Assembly: GCF_016861695.1 (NCBI RefSeq)
Contig: NZ_BOLP01000004.1
Location: 124,001-188,000, forward strand
Direction: 5' to 3'
Length of the DNA stretch: 64,000 nt
Source of the DNA: Levilactobacillus andaensis
GTDB lineage: Bacteria; Bacillota; Bacilli; Lactobacillales; Lactobacillaceae
Positions 1-8,178 of this stretch are shown here, piece after piece. Both the position numbers and the translations under genes were made by a program. The stretch's first letter is position 1. Every line of letters begins with the position of its first letter. The notes below the pieces were generated by a model that was not told the DNA's origin, did not search any database, and worked only from the letters and a program-made list of their open reading frames with translations.

Positions 1-300
1 GGAGACACCCCGGAAAATCAGGGCGGCTAAGATCAGGAACAGAATCAGGTAGTAGCCGGAGAATAAGGTGGCATACCACATTGGGAATGAGGCGAACATC
101 GCCCCACCAGCCGTGATCAGCCAAACTTCGTTACCATCCCAGTGCGGCCCGATCGTGCGGATAACCACGTCACGTTCAGCCGTGTTTTTTGCAAAACTCT
201 TCACGAGCATCCCCACGCCGAAGTCAAATCCGTCGAGGAAGAAGAACCCGCTAAACAGCACACCGATTAAGATAAACCAGATAAATTGCAGACTAGTCAT
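1..300 (-). CDS. cydB: Cytochrome bd ubiquinol oxidase subunit II, 5' part (cut by window edge)
   Basis: The first 100 codons are present; the rest lies beyond the window start. CydB is the second membrane subunit of the cytochrome bd quinol oxidase, which reduces oxygen at the cell membrane. The N-terminus shows the typical helix followed by a GFFFLDGFDFGVGML stretch and a later GPHWDGNEVWL motif, both hallmarks of CydB. The ATG (300-298) overlaps the end of cydA by 8 bp, so the pair is translationally coupled. In lactobacilli this oxidase normally needs external haem. Identification is firm; only the length is unknown. Confidence 0.95.
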   Translation of the reverse strand, partial: MTSLQFIWFILIGVLFSGFFFLDGFDFGVGMLVKSFAKNTAERDVVIRTIGPHWDGNEVWLITAGGAMFASFPMWYATLFSGYYLILFLILAALIFRGVS

Positions 301-1744
301 GGTTGAACGCCCCCTTTGAGTAAGGATCGAGGTCAGTGTCGCTGGATGCGTAACCGTCAGTCAACTCGTCATCTGGACCGGCTTTCAAGACCCGGTGGCA
401 GAGGACGATCATAACGACCCCCATGCCGGCAAACATTAAGAAGTAAACGATGTTGGTCGTCAGTAACGAGGCCACGGAAACATTTGGCGAAACCGCGTCG
501 GCAATCGTTAACAGCCCATAAACGATCCATGGGTAACGACCGAATTCAGTGATGAACCAACCAGCGGTGTTGACGATGAATGGAAGCCACAGGCACAGGC
601 CCAAGATGTACAGGAACCAGCGTTGCTTCATAATCGCCTGCGACTTCTTACGGTTGAAGATCAACCCCACGATGGCGAGCAAGGCAAACAGTGCCCCGGC
701 GCCGGACATGATCCGGAAGCTCCAGAATAACGTCTTGGTTGGGACGTAGTAGTTCATGTCGCTACCGAACTTCTTATCGTATTTAGCATGCATTTCTTTG
801 TTGATGGTGTTCATGCCTTTAACCGTCCCGGTTGTCTTGTGGTAGCTCAACAGGTTCAGCACGTAAGGCACGTCGACGGACCAAGTCGTCTTGTGTTGCT
901 TGTTATCAAAACCAGCGACAGCAGACCATTCACCTTTGTTGGTCGAGTTCTTGTAGAGCCCTTCCATTGCGGCAAATTTCATTGGCTGGTTGTTGATTAA
1001 GTAACGGCTTTGCATATCCCCACTGGCAATGGAGCCCACGGAGAAGATGAGACCGATGACTAAGGCCACGTTCAAAGACTTGCGGTAGAACGCGACGTGA
1101 TCCTTCTTGAGTAACCGCCAAGCACAGCAACCGGCGATGACAAAGGAAGCGGTAACAAAAGCACCGAAAATAACATGTGGAAATTCATTCCACAGTTGGG
1201 GGTTCCCAATCACTTTACCAAAGCTGACCATTTGAACGTGACCAGTCTTGGAGTTAATGATGTAACCCAAAGGATTCTGCATGAAACTGTTAGCAGCCAG
1301 AATCCACAATGCGGAAAGTGAAGACCCAAACATAACTAACCAAATAAATAGCGTGTGGACCCACTTGTTAAAGCGACCCCAGGTAAACATCCACATTCCG
1401 ATGAACGTAGATTCCATGAAGAAGGCGGCCAAAGCTTCGATGGCCAACGGTGCGCCGAAGATATCTCCCATGAACCGAGAGTATTCGGACCAGTTCATCC
1501 CGAATTGGAATTCTTGAATGATACCGGTAACCACACCAACAGCGAAGCTATACAGGAACATTTTGCCCCAGAACTGCGCCATCTTCTTGTAGTCCTCGTC
1601 ACCTTTGATGGCATACATGGTTTCCATGACGGCCACCACAAAGGCTAGCCCGATTGAAAATGGAACGAAGAAGAAGTGAAAGACAGTGGTCATTCCAAAT
1701 TGAAATCTAGCTAGGCCTAGGATATCCAGACCAAGATTTAACAT
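293..1744 (-). CDS. cydA: Cytochrome bd ubiquinol oxidase subunit I
   Basis: 483 aa, normal length for the short-Q-loop form of CydA. This subunit carries haems b558, b595 and d and oxidises the quinol. The N-terminal helix has the haem-ligand region RFQFGMTTVFH (His23). Helix 3 carries the two conserved acidic residues around Glu103 and Glu111, His190 lies in NEFPHVIFGAF, and the Q-loop/helix motif GRYPW is near residue 400. About nine membrane segments are visible. The start is supported by a GGGGAGG Shine-Dalgarno site 10 bases upstream. It is first in an operon with cydB (8-bp overlap). The organism can probably respire when haem and quinones are supplied, as is known for related species. 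Confidence 0.97.
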   Translation of the reverse strand: MLNLGLDILGLARFQFGMTTVFHFFFVPFSIGLAFVVAVMETMYAIKGDEDYKKMAQFWGKMFLYSFAVGVVTGIIQEFQFGMNWSEYSRFMGDIFGAPLAIEALAAFFMESTFIGMWMFTWGRFNKWVHTLFIWLVMFGSSLSALWILAANSFMQNPLGYIINSKTGHVQMVSFGKVIGNPQLWNEFPHVIFGAFVTASFVIAGCCAWRLLKKDHVAFYRKSLNVALVIGLIFSVGSIASGDMQSRYLINNQPMKFAAMEGLYKNSTNKGEWSAVAGFDNKQHKTTWSVDVPYVLNLLSYHKTTGTVKGMNTINKEMHAKYDKKFGSDMNYYVPTKTLFWSFRIMSGAGALFALLAIVGLIFNRKKSQAIMKQRWFLYILGLCLWLPFIVNTAGWFITEFGRYPWIVYGLLTIADAVSPNVSVASLLTTNIVYFLMFAGMGVVMIVLCHRVLKAGPDDELTDGYASSDTDLDPYSKGAFNHD

Positions 1745-1800
1745 TTTTCTAACCTCCCCAAACGTTATGTGTGTGAATAAATAATTGCTGTCTTGGTTCT

Positions 1801-1829
1801 ATTATATCGAGTGATAAGTCAAGTTTCAA
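1801..1829 (-). promoter_or_regulatory. Probable sigma-A promoter of cydAB
   Basis: On the minus strand a TTGAAA -35 box (1829-1824) and a TATAAT -10 box (1806-1801) are separated by exactly 17 bases. They lie about 60 bases upstream of the cydA start. A good consensus match in the right place. Confidence 0.75.
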
Positions 1830-2375
1830 TGGTTGGGCGCCAATATCGTCAAAGTTGATGGATTATATCAGAAATTTCTACTGGGATTGTTGGTTAATTA
1901 TCGTAACAGATTCTGAAATGTGTGCTAATCATTGAAAACGATCCCAAACTGTGATTAATGAATTATGGCCGTAATTTCGTAAACTCATGCTAAAATGAAG
2001 CTAATACGATTAGTAAGGAAAACGTGGTGGCGATATCCAGCTAAAAATGCTTGGTGAACGATTGCGCATGACAGTGCGTCAACGGCGCCGATTGTTGCGC
2101 CTTTAGCAGTGACCGTCACTGGCAGCTAACGATTGTCCAAGTCATGGGTAGTCCGCGACTTGACTAATTATCGGTGTCATTAGTCGATTGCCCGTGCGAT
2201 TGGGTGCACATGGTTATGCCGGGCAGACCATTTGAACGGACAGTTAACAAACCAGCCGGTGAATTTTTACCACGTCTTGGCTGGTCGACCGACTACACTG
2301 CAGACGAGGTCGGTAGTCGCCCCACCCTTTCCCCACGAATCGTCACTGAACTTTAATGCTCGAGGAGGTTTTACG
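1830..2375. other. Non-coding region between cydA and the dehydrogenase gene
   Basis: No convincing gene. In-frame codons from 2232 precede the dehydrogenase, but the good ribosome binding site is at 2361, so they are probably untranslated. The stretch 2040-2165 has several inverted repeats, for example GTGACCGTCAC near 2110 and CAAGTC/GACTTG arms around 2140-2163. These could be regulatory RNA structure or operators for the divergent promoters. I cannot assign them. Confidence 0.4.
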
Positions 2376-3323
2376 ATGACAGAACGAATTTTAACGTTTC
2401 AGGCATTGAATCCGGACCAAACGAAACAGATTGAAGCTTTAGGCGCCGAGGTGGTCCCATTTGAAAAGATGACCGCGACCAGTGGCATTACCGCCATCTT
2501 TGGCTGGAGTCAAAAGCACGGGTTGAACGTGCTACAGGACCCGCATAACGATGTGAAATGGATTCAGACGGTGAGCGCCGGCGTGGACTATCTGCCGCTG
2601 GACTACATCAAGAGTCACGACATCAAGCTGAGCAATGCAGTTGGCGTGTACTCCCCGGCAATTGCGGAATCGACGATTGGCTACCTGCTGTACTTTCTGC
2701 GGGGCTTCAATGACGCGGTGAAGAATCAGGCGGGTCACTTCTGGCAGCCACCAGAGCGTAATGATTTGGCGTTGCTGGCGAGTCAAAAGGTCGTCATCTA
2801 TGGCACTGGCAGTATTAGCCAGGATATTGCTGAATTGTTAAATGGCTTTGGCAACTACCCGTATGGCGTGAACCGCTCGGGCCGGGCGGTGGCCGGATTT
2901 GCGGGCACGGTGGCGCAGAAAGATGACGCCGGCTTGATCAAAGATGCCGATGTCATCATCAATGCAATGCCATCGACACCGGAAACGGTCGACTACTTCA
3001 ACGAGGCCTACTTTAGCCAGCTGAATGGCGTGCGCATCTTCGTCAACGTTGGCCGCGGGACGTCGGTAAACGAACAGGCGTTGATCGACGGCTTGCGCAA
3101 TAAGAATGTGCTGAATGCCGCGCTAGACGTGTTCAATACGGAGCCGCTACCCAAGGACTCGAAGCTGTGGGAACTGGCAAACGTATTGGTCACGCCACAC
3201 CAGACGGGCTTTGCGGCCGAGAATACGGCGCCGATTTTTGGCTTCCTGGCGGATAACTTGAAGAGTCTGCAAGAGACTGGCGAGTTGAGCCAGAATGTGG
3301 TCGACCCGGCGCGCGGATATTAA
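2376..3323 (+). CDS. D-isomer specific 2-hydroxyacid dehydrogenase, NAD-dependent
   Basis: 315 aa when started at the ATG at 2376, which has a strong GAGGAGG site 8 bases upstream; the frame is open further upstream but lacks a site. The family reduces 2-keto acids to D-2-hydroxy acids in the cytoplasm. Visible features are a Rossmann glycine motif (VVIYGTGSISQDIAE, about residue 140), the NVGRGTS segment with the substrate-binding Arg (about 230), DVFNTEPLP with the catalytic Glu (about 258) and TPHQTG with the catalytic His (about 280). It resembles the phosphoglycerate dehydrogenase/hydroxyacid dehydrogenase branch common in lactobacilli, not the main D-lactate dehydrogenase. Substrate unknown. 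Single-gene unit ending in a strong terminator. Confidence 0.9.
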   Translation: MTERILTFQALNPDQTKQIEALGAEVVPFEKMTATSGITAIFGWSQKHGLNVLQDPHNDVKWIQTVSAGVDYLPLDYIKSHDIKLSNAVGVYSPAIAESTIGYLLYFLRGFNDAVKNQAGHFWQPPERNDLALLASQKVVIYGTGSISQDIAELLNGFGNYPYGVNRSGRAVAGFAGTVAQKDDAGLIKDADVIINAMPSTPETVDYFNEAYFSQLNGVRIFVNVGRGTSVNEQALIDGLRNKNVLNAALDVFNTEPLPKDSKLWELANVLVTPHQTGFAAENTAPIFGFLADNLKSLQETGELSQNVVDPARGY

Positions 3324-3356
3324 TTAAGACATTTAATCCAGTCGTAACATGGGTCC

Positions 3357-3404
3357 AAAAAGGCTGGTTGAAGGGAATCCGAACATCCCTTCAACCAGCC
3401 TTTT
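3357..3404. terminator. Bidirectional intrinsic terminator
   Basis: A 15-bp perfect stem (GGCTGGTTGAAGGGA and its complement) with a 9-base loop is flanked by A-run on the left and T-run on the right. It can serve both the dehydrogenase gene (+) and the chaperone-containing operon (-) that converges on it. Confidence 0.9.
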
Positions 3405-3420
3405 ATCATAATCAAATAAT

Positions 3421-3834
3421 CTAGTTATCTCCAAACGCCTCTGAAAAATTCATAGTTGGCATAACAGTTACATCCGGCTTATCCAGCGCCGTAATCATGG
3501 AAACCATCGCTCTTACATAGGGATATATCATAGCTGATCCGTTCTGCAAAATATAATTCTTTGCTTTTTCTTCATCGGTAACAGCATCATTGATTCTAAA
3601 CTGTCCTAAAACTGTTATTGTTCCTATCTGATTATTTTCTTGATTAAAAAAACTAGTAGTTAACTTAATCTGGCCAATTCGCTTTTCAAAAGACATCGAA
3701 CTTGCAATTTTAATATTTTGCATATCATCTTTGGCCATTTTATCTTTAAATTCTTGACTTGAATATGAGTTATACTCCAAGTTGAAAATTCTATAGCCAC
3801 TCAGTCTAATCACTGGACCAATGTTTTCCGTCAT
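3421..3834 (-). CDS. SecB-like chaperone, third gene of a putative toxin-antitoxin-chaperone operon (CmdC-like)
   Basis: 137 aa, close to the length of SecB. The C-terminal third reads YPYVRAMVSMITALDKP (104-120) then VMPTMNFSEAF (124-134). This matches the SecB signature in which a F/YPYAR helix is followed by L/MxPxNF. The centre alternates hydrophobic beta strands as in SecB. Gram-positive bacteria generally lack SecB for export, and SecB-like proteins outside proteobacteria usually accompany toxin-antitoxin modules, where they fold and protect the antitoxin. It is the last of three co-directional genes, 24 bp behind the small gene and 3' of the ADP-ribosyltransferase-like gene. The start has a modest AGAAGG site. 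AT-rich codon use sets it apart from cyd and rpo genes. Chaperone assignment is firm; the TAC role is inferred from context. Confidence 0.8.
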   Translation of the reverse strand: MTENIGPVIRLSGYRIFNLEYNSYSSQEFKDKMAKDDMQNIKIASSMSFEKRIGQIKLTTSFFNQENNQIGTITVLGQFRINDAVTDEEKAKNYILQNGSAMIYPYVRAMVSMITALDKPDVTVMPTMNFSEAFGDN

Positions 3835-3858
3835 TTCACTGTACCTTCTATATCTAAG

Positions 3859-4119
3859 CTAAGCTGCTTCACTACTATCCTTATCAGCGTTAGACCCAAG
3901 CTCAAGCTTATCAATGAGCCGACTATTCTCAAACTTTGCATGACTTAAATTGACAAAATCATTGCCAGTTCTTTCACTTGCATAACGTATTATTTGATAC
4001 TCTTCATCTAAAGGAAACCCCATTTGAGAGAAGACGTTTATAAGATTCTGGTCATCGGAGTCAGTAAAATTATGAATACTGTCTAGAATTTCTTCTAAAG
4101 TTCCATTGTATTTAGCCAT
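3859..4119 (-). CDS. Small acidic protein, putative chaperone-dependent antitoxin (CmdA-like position)
   Basis: 86 aa with a strong AAGGAGGAG site before the ATG. I recognise no family. The sequence is acidic, with helix-forming N-terminal and central parts and a polar, probably disordered tail after residue 70 (ending in a Ser/Glu/Ala-rich stretch). There is no helix-turn-helix. It lies between the ADP-ribosyltransferase-like gene and the SecB-like gene, the slot held by the antitoxin in T-A-C operons. In known TAC systems a C-terminal chaperone-addiction segment makes the antitoxin dependent on the SecB-like protein. The region around residues 55-75 (NLSHAKFENSRLIDKLEL) would be the candidate. 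Antitoxin function is inference. Confidence 0.6.
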   Translation of the reverse strand: MAKYNGTLEEILDSIHNFTDSDDQNLINVFSQMGFPLDEEYQIIRYASERTGNDFVNLSHAKFENSRLIDKLELGSNADKDSSEAA

Positions 4120-4175
4120 TCTAACTCCTCCTTTTGTGTAAGGATACCATAAGGTTTCAAGACAAGTAAAGGTCT

Positions 4176-4754
4176 TTACACGGCCTCTATAGACCCCTCA
4201 TTTACCATATCCAAGTTTCTCACGCAAAACTCTGTTCCATTTGGAATTGCACTCATATCAAGTATCTCCCCCTTGACATGAGTATGTGTCGTCATTGATA
4301 TTGCATCAACCTTGTCCAATAACCGCTTTTTCTTCATATCCCAAATATATGCTTCAATTATAGCGCCATCCAACGATTTCTGATTACCTCTGTTAGAGTA
4401 CTTATCTTTTAACCTTTTCAAAGTTTTTGAACGCCTATCATCATTCACCCACTCATTGAAGTACATGACATCTTCCGGATCATTTAAGTCCAACAAATAA
4501 TCCCCTGAGAAACTGACTTTAAAATGAACAACGCCTTTTACGTCAGAACCAAAATTTTGTGCAAACCTCAACGCAAGCCGACTATCACCAACAAAGCTGT
4601 ACAGACCATATCCTAAAGACCCAGGTTTTCTCTTAACCTTACCAATATTAATAGTTCCAAAATTGGGTAAATATATAGCATCAAAACCGTTCTGACGGAT
4701 GTGATCAGCGTTATGCTTCGTAGTTCCATGGTACAGATCCTTCATTTTCATCAT
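4176..4754 (-). CDS. ADP-ribosyltransferase-fold protein, putative toxin (CmdT-like)
   Basis: 192 aa from the ATG at 4754, which has an AAAGGTG site 6 bases upstream; a GTG at 4763 overlaps that site and is unlikely. The sequence has the three marks of an ADP-ribosyltransferase fold: LYHGTT with His9, GSLGYGLYSF with Tyr49/Tyr52 followed by an ALRFAQNF helix, and NGTEFCVRN with Glu175 near the C-terminus, giving an H-Y-E pattern. DUF3990-like and CmdT-like proteins share this layout. It is first in a three-gene operon with a small acidic protein and a SecB-like chaperone. The expected role is NAD-dependent modification of a cellular target, held in check by the neighbours. In E. coli CmdT the target is mRNA; here it is unknown. 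AT-rich, probably acquired. Confidence 0.72.
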   Translation of the reverse strand: MMKMKDLYHGTTKHNADHIRQNGFDAIYLPNFGTINIGKVKRKPGSLGYGLYSFVGDSRLALRFAQNFGSDVKGVVHFKVSFSGDYLLDLNDPEDVMYFNEWVNDDRRSKTLKRLKDKYSNRGNQKSLDGAIIEAYIWDMKKKRLLDKVDAISMTTHTHVKGEILDMSAIPNGTEFCVRNLDMVNEGSIEAV

Positions 4755-4791
4755 TGCAAGCACCTTTAATTAGTTCGTTCAGTAACACTGC

Positions 4792-4820
4792 ATTATAGTC
4801 CTACGTTTCTTTTACAACAA
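4792..4820 (-). promoter_or_regulatory. Probable promoter of the toxin-antitoxin-chaperone operon
   Basis: Minus-strand TTGTTG (4820-4815) and TATAAT (4797-4792) are separated by 17 bases, about 40 bases upstream of the toxin-like gene start. Confidence 0.6.
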
Positions 4821-5027
4821 CTATTTAAGATTCTCATTCCAAAGTACGGCACTGCTCACTAATTTTCTTCACGTCACCATTCTGCTTTTCTCCCTCTGCC
4901 ATTCACTTAACATCTACCATCATTTACCAGCTTTACAAACTCTGTACACAAAATCTACGATTCTACTACATTGGCTTGTTACGCTAACTTAGGCATCAAA
5001 AATGTTTTCAAAATTAGGAGGAGTAAC

Positions 5028-6413
5028 ATGCATCGATCAACTATTGTTAAATCACTGAGCCTCGCTGGGGTCGTCCTATCACTGATGAGTGTCGGCGTTC
5101 CAAGTGCAGCCGCAGCAACAACTGGCCAAACACCGATAGTAACTGAAAATAAGGTTGCTGACCAAAAAGATAAGCGACAAACTGCACCGACTACCCCCGA
5201 CTATTCCGCAGAAATCGCCCAATACGGTGACGTCAAGGACACCCTGATTAAAATGACCGGGACCAAGAACACCCGTGACATTGGGGGCTACAAGACCGCC
5301 GATGGCAAATGGCAGATTCGGAAGAACCGTCTGCTCCGCTCGGATAACTTGAACAAGATCAACATTGGCGATAAGCAAATTCTTGCCGACCACCACGTGA
5401 CGTCAATTGTTGACTTCCGGACCAATGGCCAAATTAAGGGCCTACCTGATCAACATATCGCCGGTGTCGACTACACGGCAATGTCCATTCTGGGTGAATA
5501 CGCCTTTACCGACGGTGTTGCCTTAAATCCGGATAAATTTAGCGGTGATGGTGGCTTCTACGTTCAACAACTAGAATTTAACCAATCAGCTATTCTCGGT
5601 TACAATCGCTTCTTAAACATGCTGCTTCTCAATGACCACGCCACCCTTTACCACTGTTCATCGGGTAAGGACCGGACTGGGATTGCGACCGTCCTGATCA
5701 TGTCTATCCTGGGGATGGATGACAAGACCATCATGAACGACTTCATGCAATCTCGCCAAACGGGACGGACCGTTACGCAAGACTGGCTGAACGAATACTA
5801 CCGTGAAATCAAGTCGCGTTACGTTACGATGAACCGCTATATCACCAACGTACTTGGTTTCTCCCGTCCACAACAAGAAAAGCTCCGTGAAATGTACTTA
5901 GTTTCAACCGATGGCACAAACACGCCATACAAGTCAAATGACACGGGTACTACGACGCCAACACCGGCACCTAAGCCTACGCCAGCGCCACAACCAGCTC
6001 CAAAGCCAACTCCAGCGCCTAGCGAAACGGCCAAACCACAACCGACCACACCAGCTAAACCTGCCACGGATACGGCCGTACCTGCTGAAGCAGTTAACAC
6101 CCCTGCCAAACCACATAAGGCTAAAAAGGTTAAGGGAAAAATCGTTTCAACCAAGAAACTTCACACCAAGTACGTTTACCGCCTGAAGACCAACAAAAAG
6201 TGGTTCAAGGACGCTCATTTACAAAAGTTACTAGGCCACACCAGTAAGAAGCACAAGCAAACGACTTGGAAGCTGACCAAGGTTGAACGAATCAAGATCA
6301 AGGGTAAGACCCATACCTACTACCAAATCAAGGACCACGCGGGTCACAAGGCTTGGATTCTCAAGTCTTACGTGGTCAAAATCAAGGCGAACACAACGAA
6401 CCACCAGTCATAA
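5028..6413 (+). CDS. Secreted tyrosine/serine protein phosphatase with Pro-rich linker and basic C-terminal domain
   Basis: 461 aa from the ATG at 5028 (TTAGGAGGAG site). Residues 1-30 form a signal peptide ending in SAAAA. Residues 70-292 are a Y_phosphatase3-type domain (family of Listeria LipA): TKNTRDIGGY near 80, LRSDNL near 103, and the CX5R loop HCSSGKDRTG with Cys210 and Arg216. Residues 310-340 are a repeated PTPAPKP linker. From about 363 the protein is very rich in Lys, Tyr and Trp (KYVYRLKTNKKWF, KIKGKTHTYYQIKDH), which looks like a charge-based cell-wall-binding domain. The predicted role is dephosphorylation of extracellular or host phospho-substrates while bound to the wall. 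Monocistronic; terminator follows. A truncated copy of its 3' end lies at 8179. Confidence 0.85.
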   Translation: MHRSTIVKSLSLAGVVLSLMSVGVPSAAAATTGQTPIVTENKVADQKDKRQTAPTTPDYSAEIAQYGDVKDTLIKMTGTKNTRDIGGYKTADGKWQIRKNRLLRSDNLNKINIGDKQILADHHVTSIVDFRTNGQIKGLPDQHIAGVDYTAMSILGEYAFTDGVALNPDKFSGDGGFYVQQLEFNQSAILGYNRFLNMLLLNDHATLYHCSSGKDRTGIATVLIMSILGMDDKTIMNDFMQSRQTGRTVTQDWLNEYYREIKSRYVTMNRYITNVLGFSRPQQEKLREMYLVSTDGTNTPYKSNDTGTTTPTPAPKPTPAPQPAPKPTPAPSETAKPQPTTPAKPATDTAVPAEAVNTPAKPHKAKKVKGKIVSTKKLHTKYVYRLKTNKKWFKDAHLQKLLGHTSKKHKQTTWKLTKVERIKIKGKTHTYYQIKDHAGHKAWILKSYVVKIKANTTNHQS

Positions 6414-6446
6414 GCACACCGCTCCCCTTTAGAAATTACGACAAAT

Positions 6447-6497
6447 AGAGAGCAGCTCGGCCATCCCAAGAAATGGTCGGACTGCTCTCTTTATTTT
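6447..6497 (+). terminator. Intrinsic terminator of the phosphatase gene
   Basis: AGAGAGCAG and CTGCTCTCT arms with inner CCAT/ATGG pairing and a CCCAAGAA loop are followed by a T-rich tract. The structure is duplicated at 8353. Confidence 0.85.
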
Positions 6498-6515
6498 TCC
6501 ACGGCATGTGGGAGC

Positions 6516-6716
6516 CTAAATGTGCGTCTCGCCATGATTCATTTGGTAGATAATCCCTTGAATACTATCCTCATTAATCTGGTCCGGCGAATACTTCATC
6601 ATTTTTTTCTTTAGCTTCTCATTTCCGCCATCCATATTGATGTAGTCTAAAATGGCTTCTCTTTTCTCATCATCGACTTCATAAGGTAAATGATCAATTC
6701 TCTTTTTATTTTCCAT
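6516..6716 (-). CDS. Hypothetical 66-aa protein, copy A
   Basis: Started at the ATG at 6716, preceded by an ACGGAGAAAAG site. I do not recognise the family. The protein is charged and soluble, without membrane segments, and begins MENKK. It is about 60 percent identical by eye to the 66-aa protein at 8423, and the last 11 residues (IYQMNHGETHI) are identical, so the C-terminus is under constraint. In the other copy this gene overlaps a membrane-protein gene. Here the partner is reduced to a remnant, so this copy is an orphan. Confidence 0.65.
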   Translation of the reverse strand: MENKKRIDHLPYEVDDEKREAILDYINMDGGNEKLKKKMMKYSPDQINEDSIQGIIYQMNHGETHI

Positions 6717-6740
6717 GTTTTGCTTTTCTCCGTTCTCCAT

Positions 6741-6881
6741 ACTTCCAGTCAGTCCACACGTACATCCCCAATAGCACGACCCCCATCAGAGAAAGGACAA
6801 TCAACGCCACATTTCCCCAGCGTAGCCCATTCCATATCTCACGTGCCTTCTCCGTCTGCCAAAGTGTCTAGTCATACTCAT
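6741..6881 (-). pseudogene. 5' remnant of the two-helix membrane-protein gene
   Basis: Matches the first part of the gene at 8613-9293, including the start, the HFGRRRR motif and the second-helix region. A 4-bp deletion after codon 19 causes a frameshift and an early TGA, and everything after about codon 48 is missing. Clear relic of the duplicated partner gene. Confidence 0.8.
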
Positions 6882-7176
6882 TCCCCCGAAAACCTTTTCA
6901 GTAAGACCGCTCACCCTATCAACGAGTGTGCTCAGTATAGCATTTTTTCTGCAACACCTCGTCTAGTCTCCCTCATCAAAGATAGCATGTGCAAATCTTC
7001 TCACCTAGCGAACAGCCATTCTGTCTAAACAATTGCAAAAAAAGAGTAATCCATCACCCGGACTACCCCTACCCTAAATTACACCGCAATATATGCAAAA
7101 TCCCCATCAATCATCGCCACGAGGTATAAGTGTAGTGAGCCTATCTCGCCTAATGGCATCCCATCCACAGCAACTG

Positions 7177-7833
7177 CTATATCCTAGCTTTCACTTGTAC
7201 ATTACGCTTATTAATATAAATCGTATTAGCCGGCACGTCTTTAGTCACCAAAGTCGTCGCACCAATAACGGCTCCCGAGCCAATCGTCACGCCATCTAAA
7301 ATAGTCACATTCGCCCCGATCCACACGTTGTCTTCAATCGTGACCCCCTTTTGTGCCACGCCCTGAAACTTAATATCTACCGCAGAATCAGAGAATTTAT
7401 GGTTTTCCGCAATAATGGTGACGTGGGGGCCAATGAGGACATCGTTGCCAATCTCGATCATGCCCGCACAGCCAATATAAGAATTTGGCCCGATCGAGCT
7501 GTGACTGCCGATGCGAAACCCCTTTCCGATTTGGCCGACCCCGTAATAGCTACTTGGCCTAATCTGCGTTGCTCTGCCGATGGTCACGTAATCGCCAAAT
7601 ATTAGCAGGTCAGTTGAGAGTCCCTGGATCTCTGCGTAATCTTCAAATTTGACCTTAGCACCCACTTCGATAAATTGGCCATTTTTAACGGTCACCTGTT
7701 TCCCAACAAATAAGGCGCCACCGCTCTTCCGTAAAAAAAGTCTTCTAAAACTTCCTCTAAGTAGCTTGTGGCAGGCGGCTAATACAATTTGTATTTTAGC
7801 ATGTCGTCCTAAATCAGCATTGATTCTACTCAT
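7177..7833 (-). CDS. Acyl/acetyltransferase with left-handed beta-helix (hexapeptide repeats)
   Basis: 218 aa from the ATG at 7833 (GGGGTGA site); an alternative ATG at 7926 would add 31 residues. From about residue 45 the chain consists of hexapeptide repeats of the [LIV]GxxxxI type, e.g. IGKGFRIGSHSSIGPNSYIG, with the catalytic-His loop IIAENHKFSD and a second coil block VTIEDNVWIGANVTILDGV. This is the family of galactoside/maltose/colanic-acid O-acetyltransferases that use acetyl-CoA. The target may be a surface polysaccharide, given the neighbouring cell-surface genes, but it stands alone. It sits between the two copies of a segmental duplication, which suggests insertion or rearrangement here. 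Confidence 0.85.
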   Translation of the reverse strand: MSRINADLGRHAKIQIVLAACHKLLRGSFRRLFLRKSGGALFVGKQVTVKNGQFIEVGAKVKFEDYAEIQGLSTDLLIFGDYVTIGRATQIRPSSYYGVGQIGKGFRIGSHSSIGPNSYIGCAGMIEIGNDVLIGPHVTIIAENHKFSDSAVDIKFQGVAQKGVTIEDNVWIGANVTILDGVTIGSGAVIGATTLVTKDVPANTIYINKRNVQVKARI

Positions 7834-8178
7834 GAGGTCACCCCAAAATTTACTGACAATTTTTCGCGTACTTAACCGCAGTCCTTTTCGGCTATCGGCC
7901 CACGCTACCAAGCAATCGTATCCCATAACCCCGCTTCATACTTGCACCGCTTATGCTACACCAAGCTAGCTTTAAAACTTAACAACTAAATCCTAAACGC
8001 TACCATTCGGACAGTAAACAAACTGCGTACAGACAGAGCTTCCCCGTTCCGTTATCGCCAACAACCAACATCAGCCAATTCAACTCACTCTCAACATCTA
8101 TACTCGAATTTTAGTCTCTAATTAGCCACTCACGGCCGGTACCCAGCTCTCAGCCCTGATCATCGGTCGATTTGGATA
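7834..8178. other. Non-coding stretch upstream of the acetyltransferase
   Basis: Apart from the possible N-terminal extension of the acetyltransferase (to 7926) no gene is seen. It ends where the duplicated segment begins. Confidence 0.4.

Larger units (their letters stand above)
6276..7076. repeat. Segmental duplication, copy A (deleted copy)
   Basis: This stretch is repeated, with scattered substitutions, at 8175-9495. It contains the end of the phosphatase gene, its terminator, a 66-aa protein gene and the upstream region with a promoter. Compared with the other copy it lacks about 510 bp between roughly 6740 and 6741, removing most of a membrane-protein gene. It is non-identical, so the duplication is not recent. 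Confidence 0.85.

Noticed and set aside
4755-4763. GTG start of the ADP-ribosyltransferase-like gene
   Set aside because: The GTG is part of the AAAGGTG ribosome site that serves the ATG at 4754.
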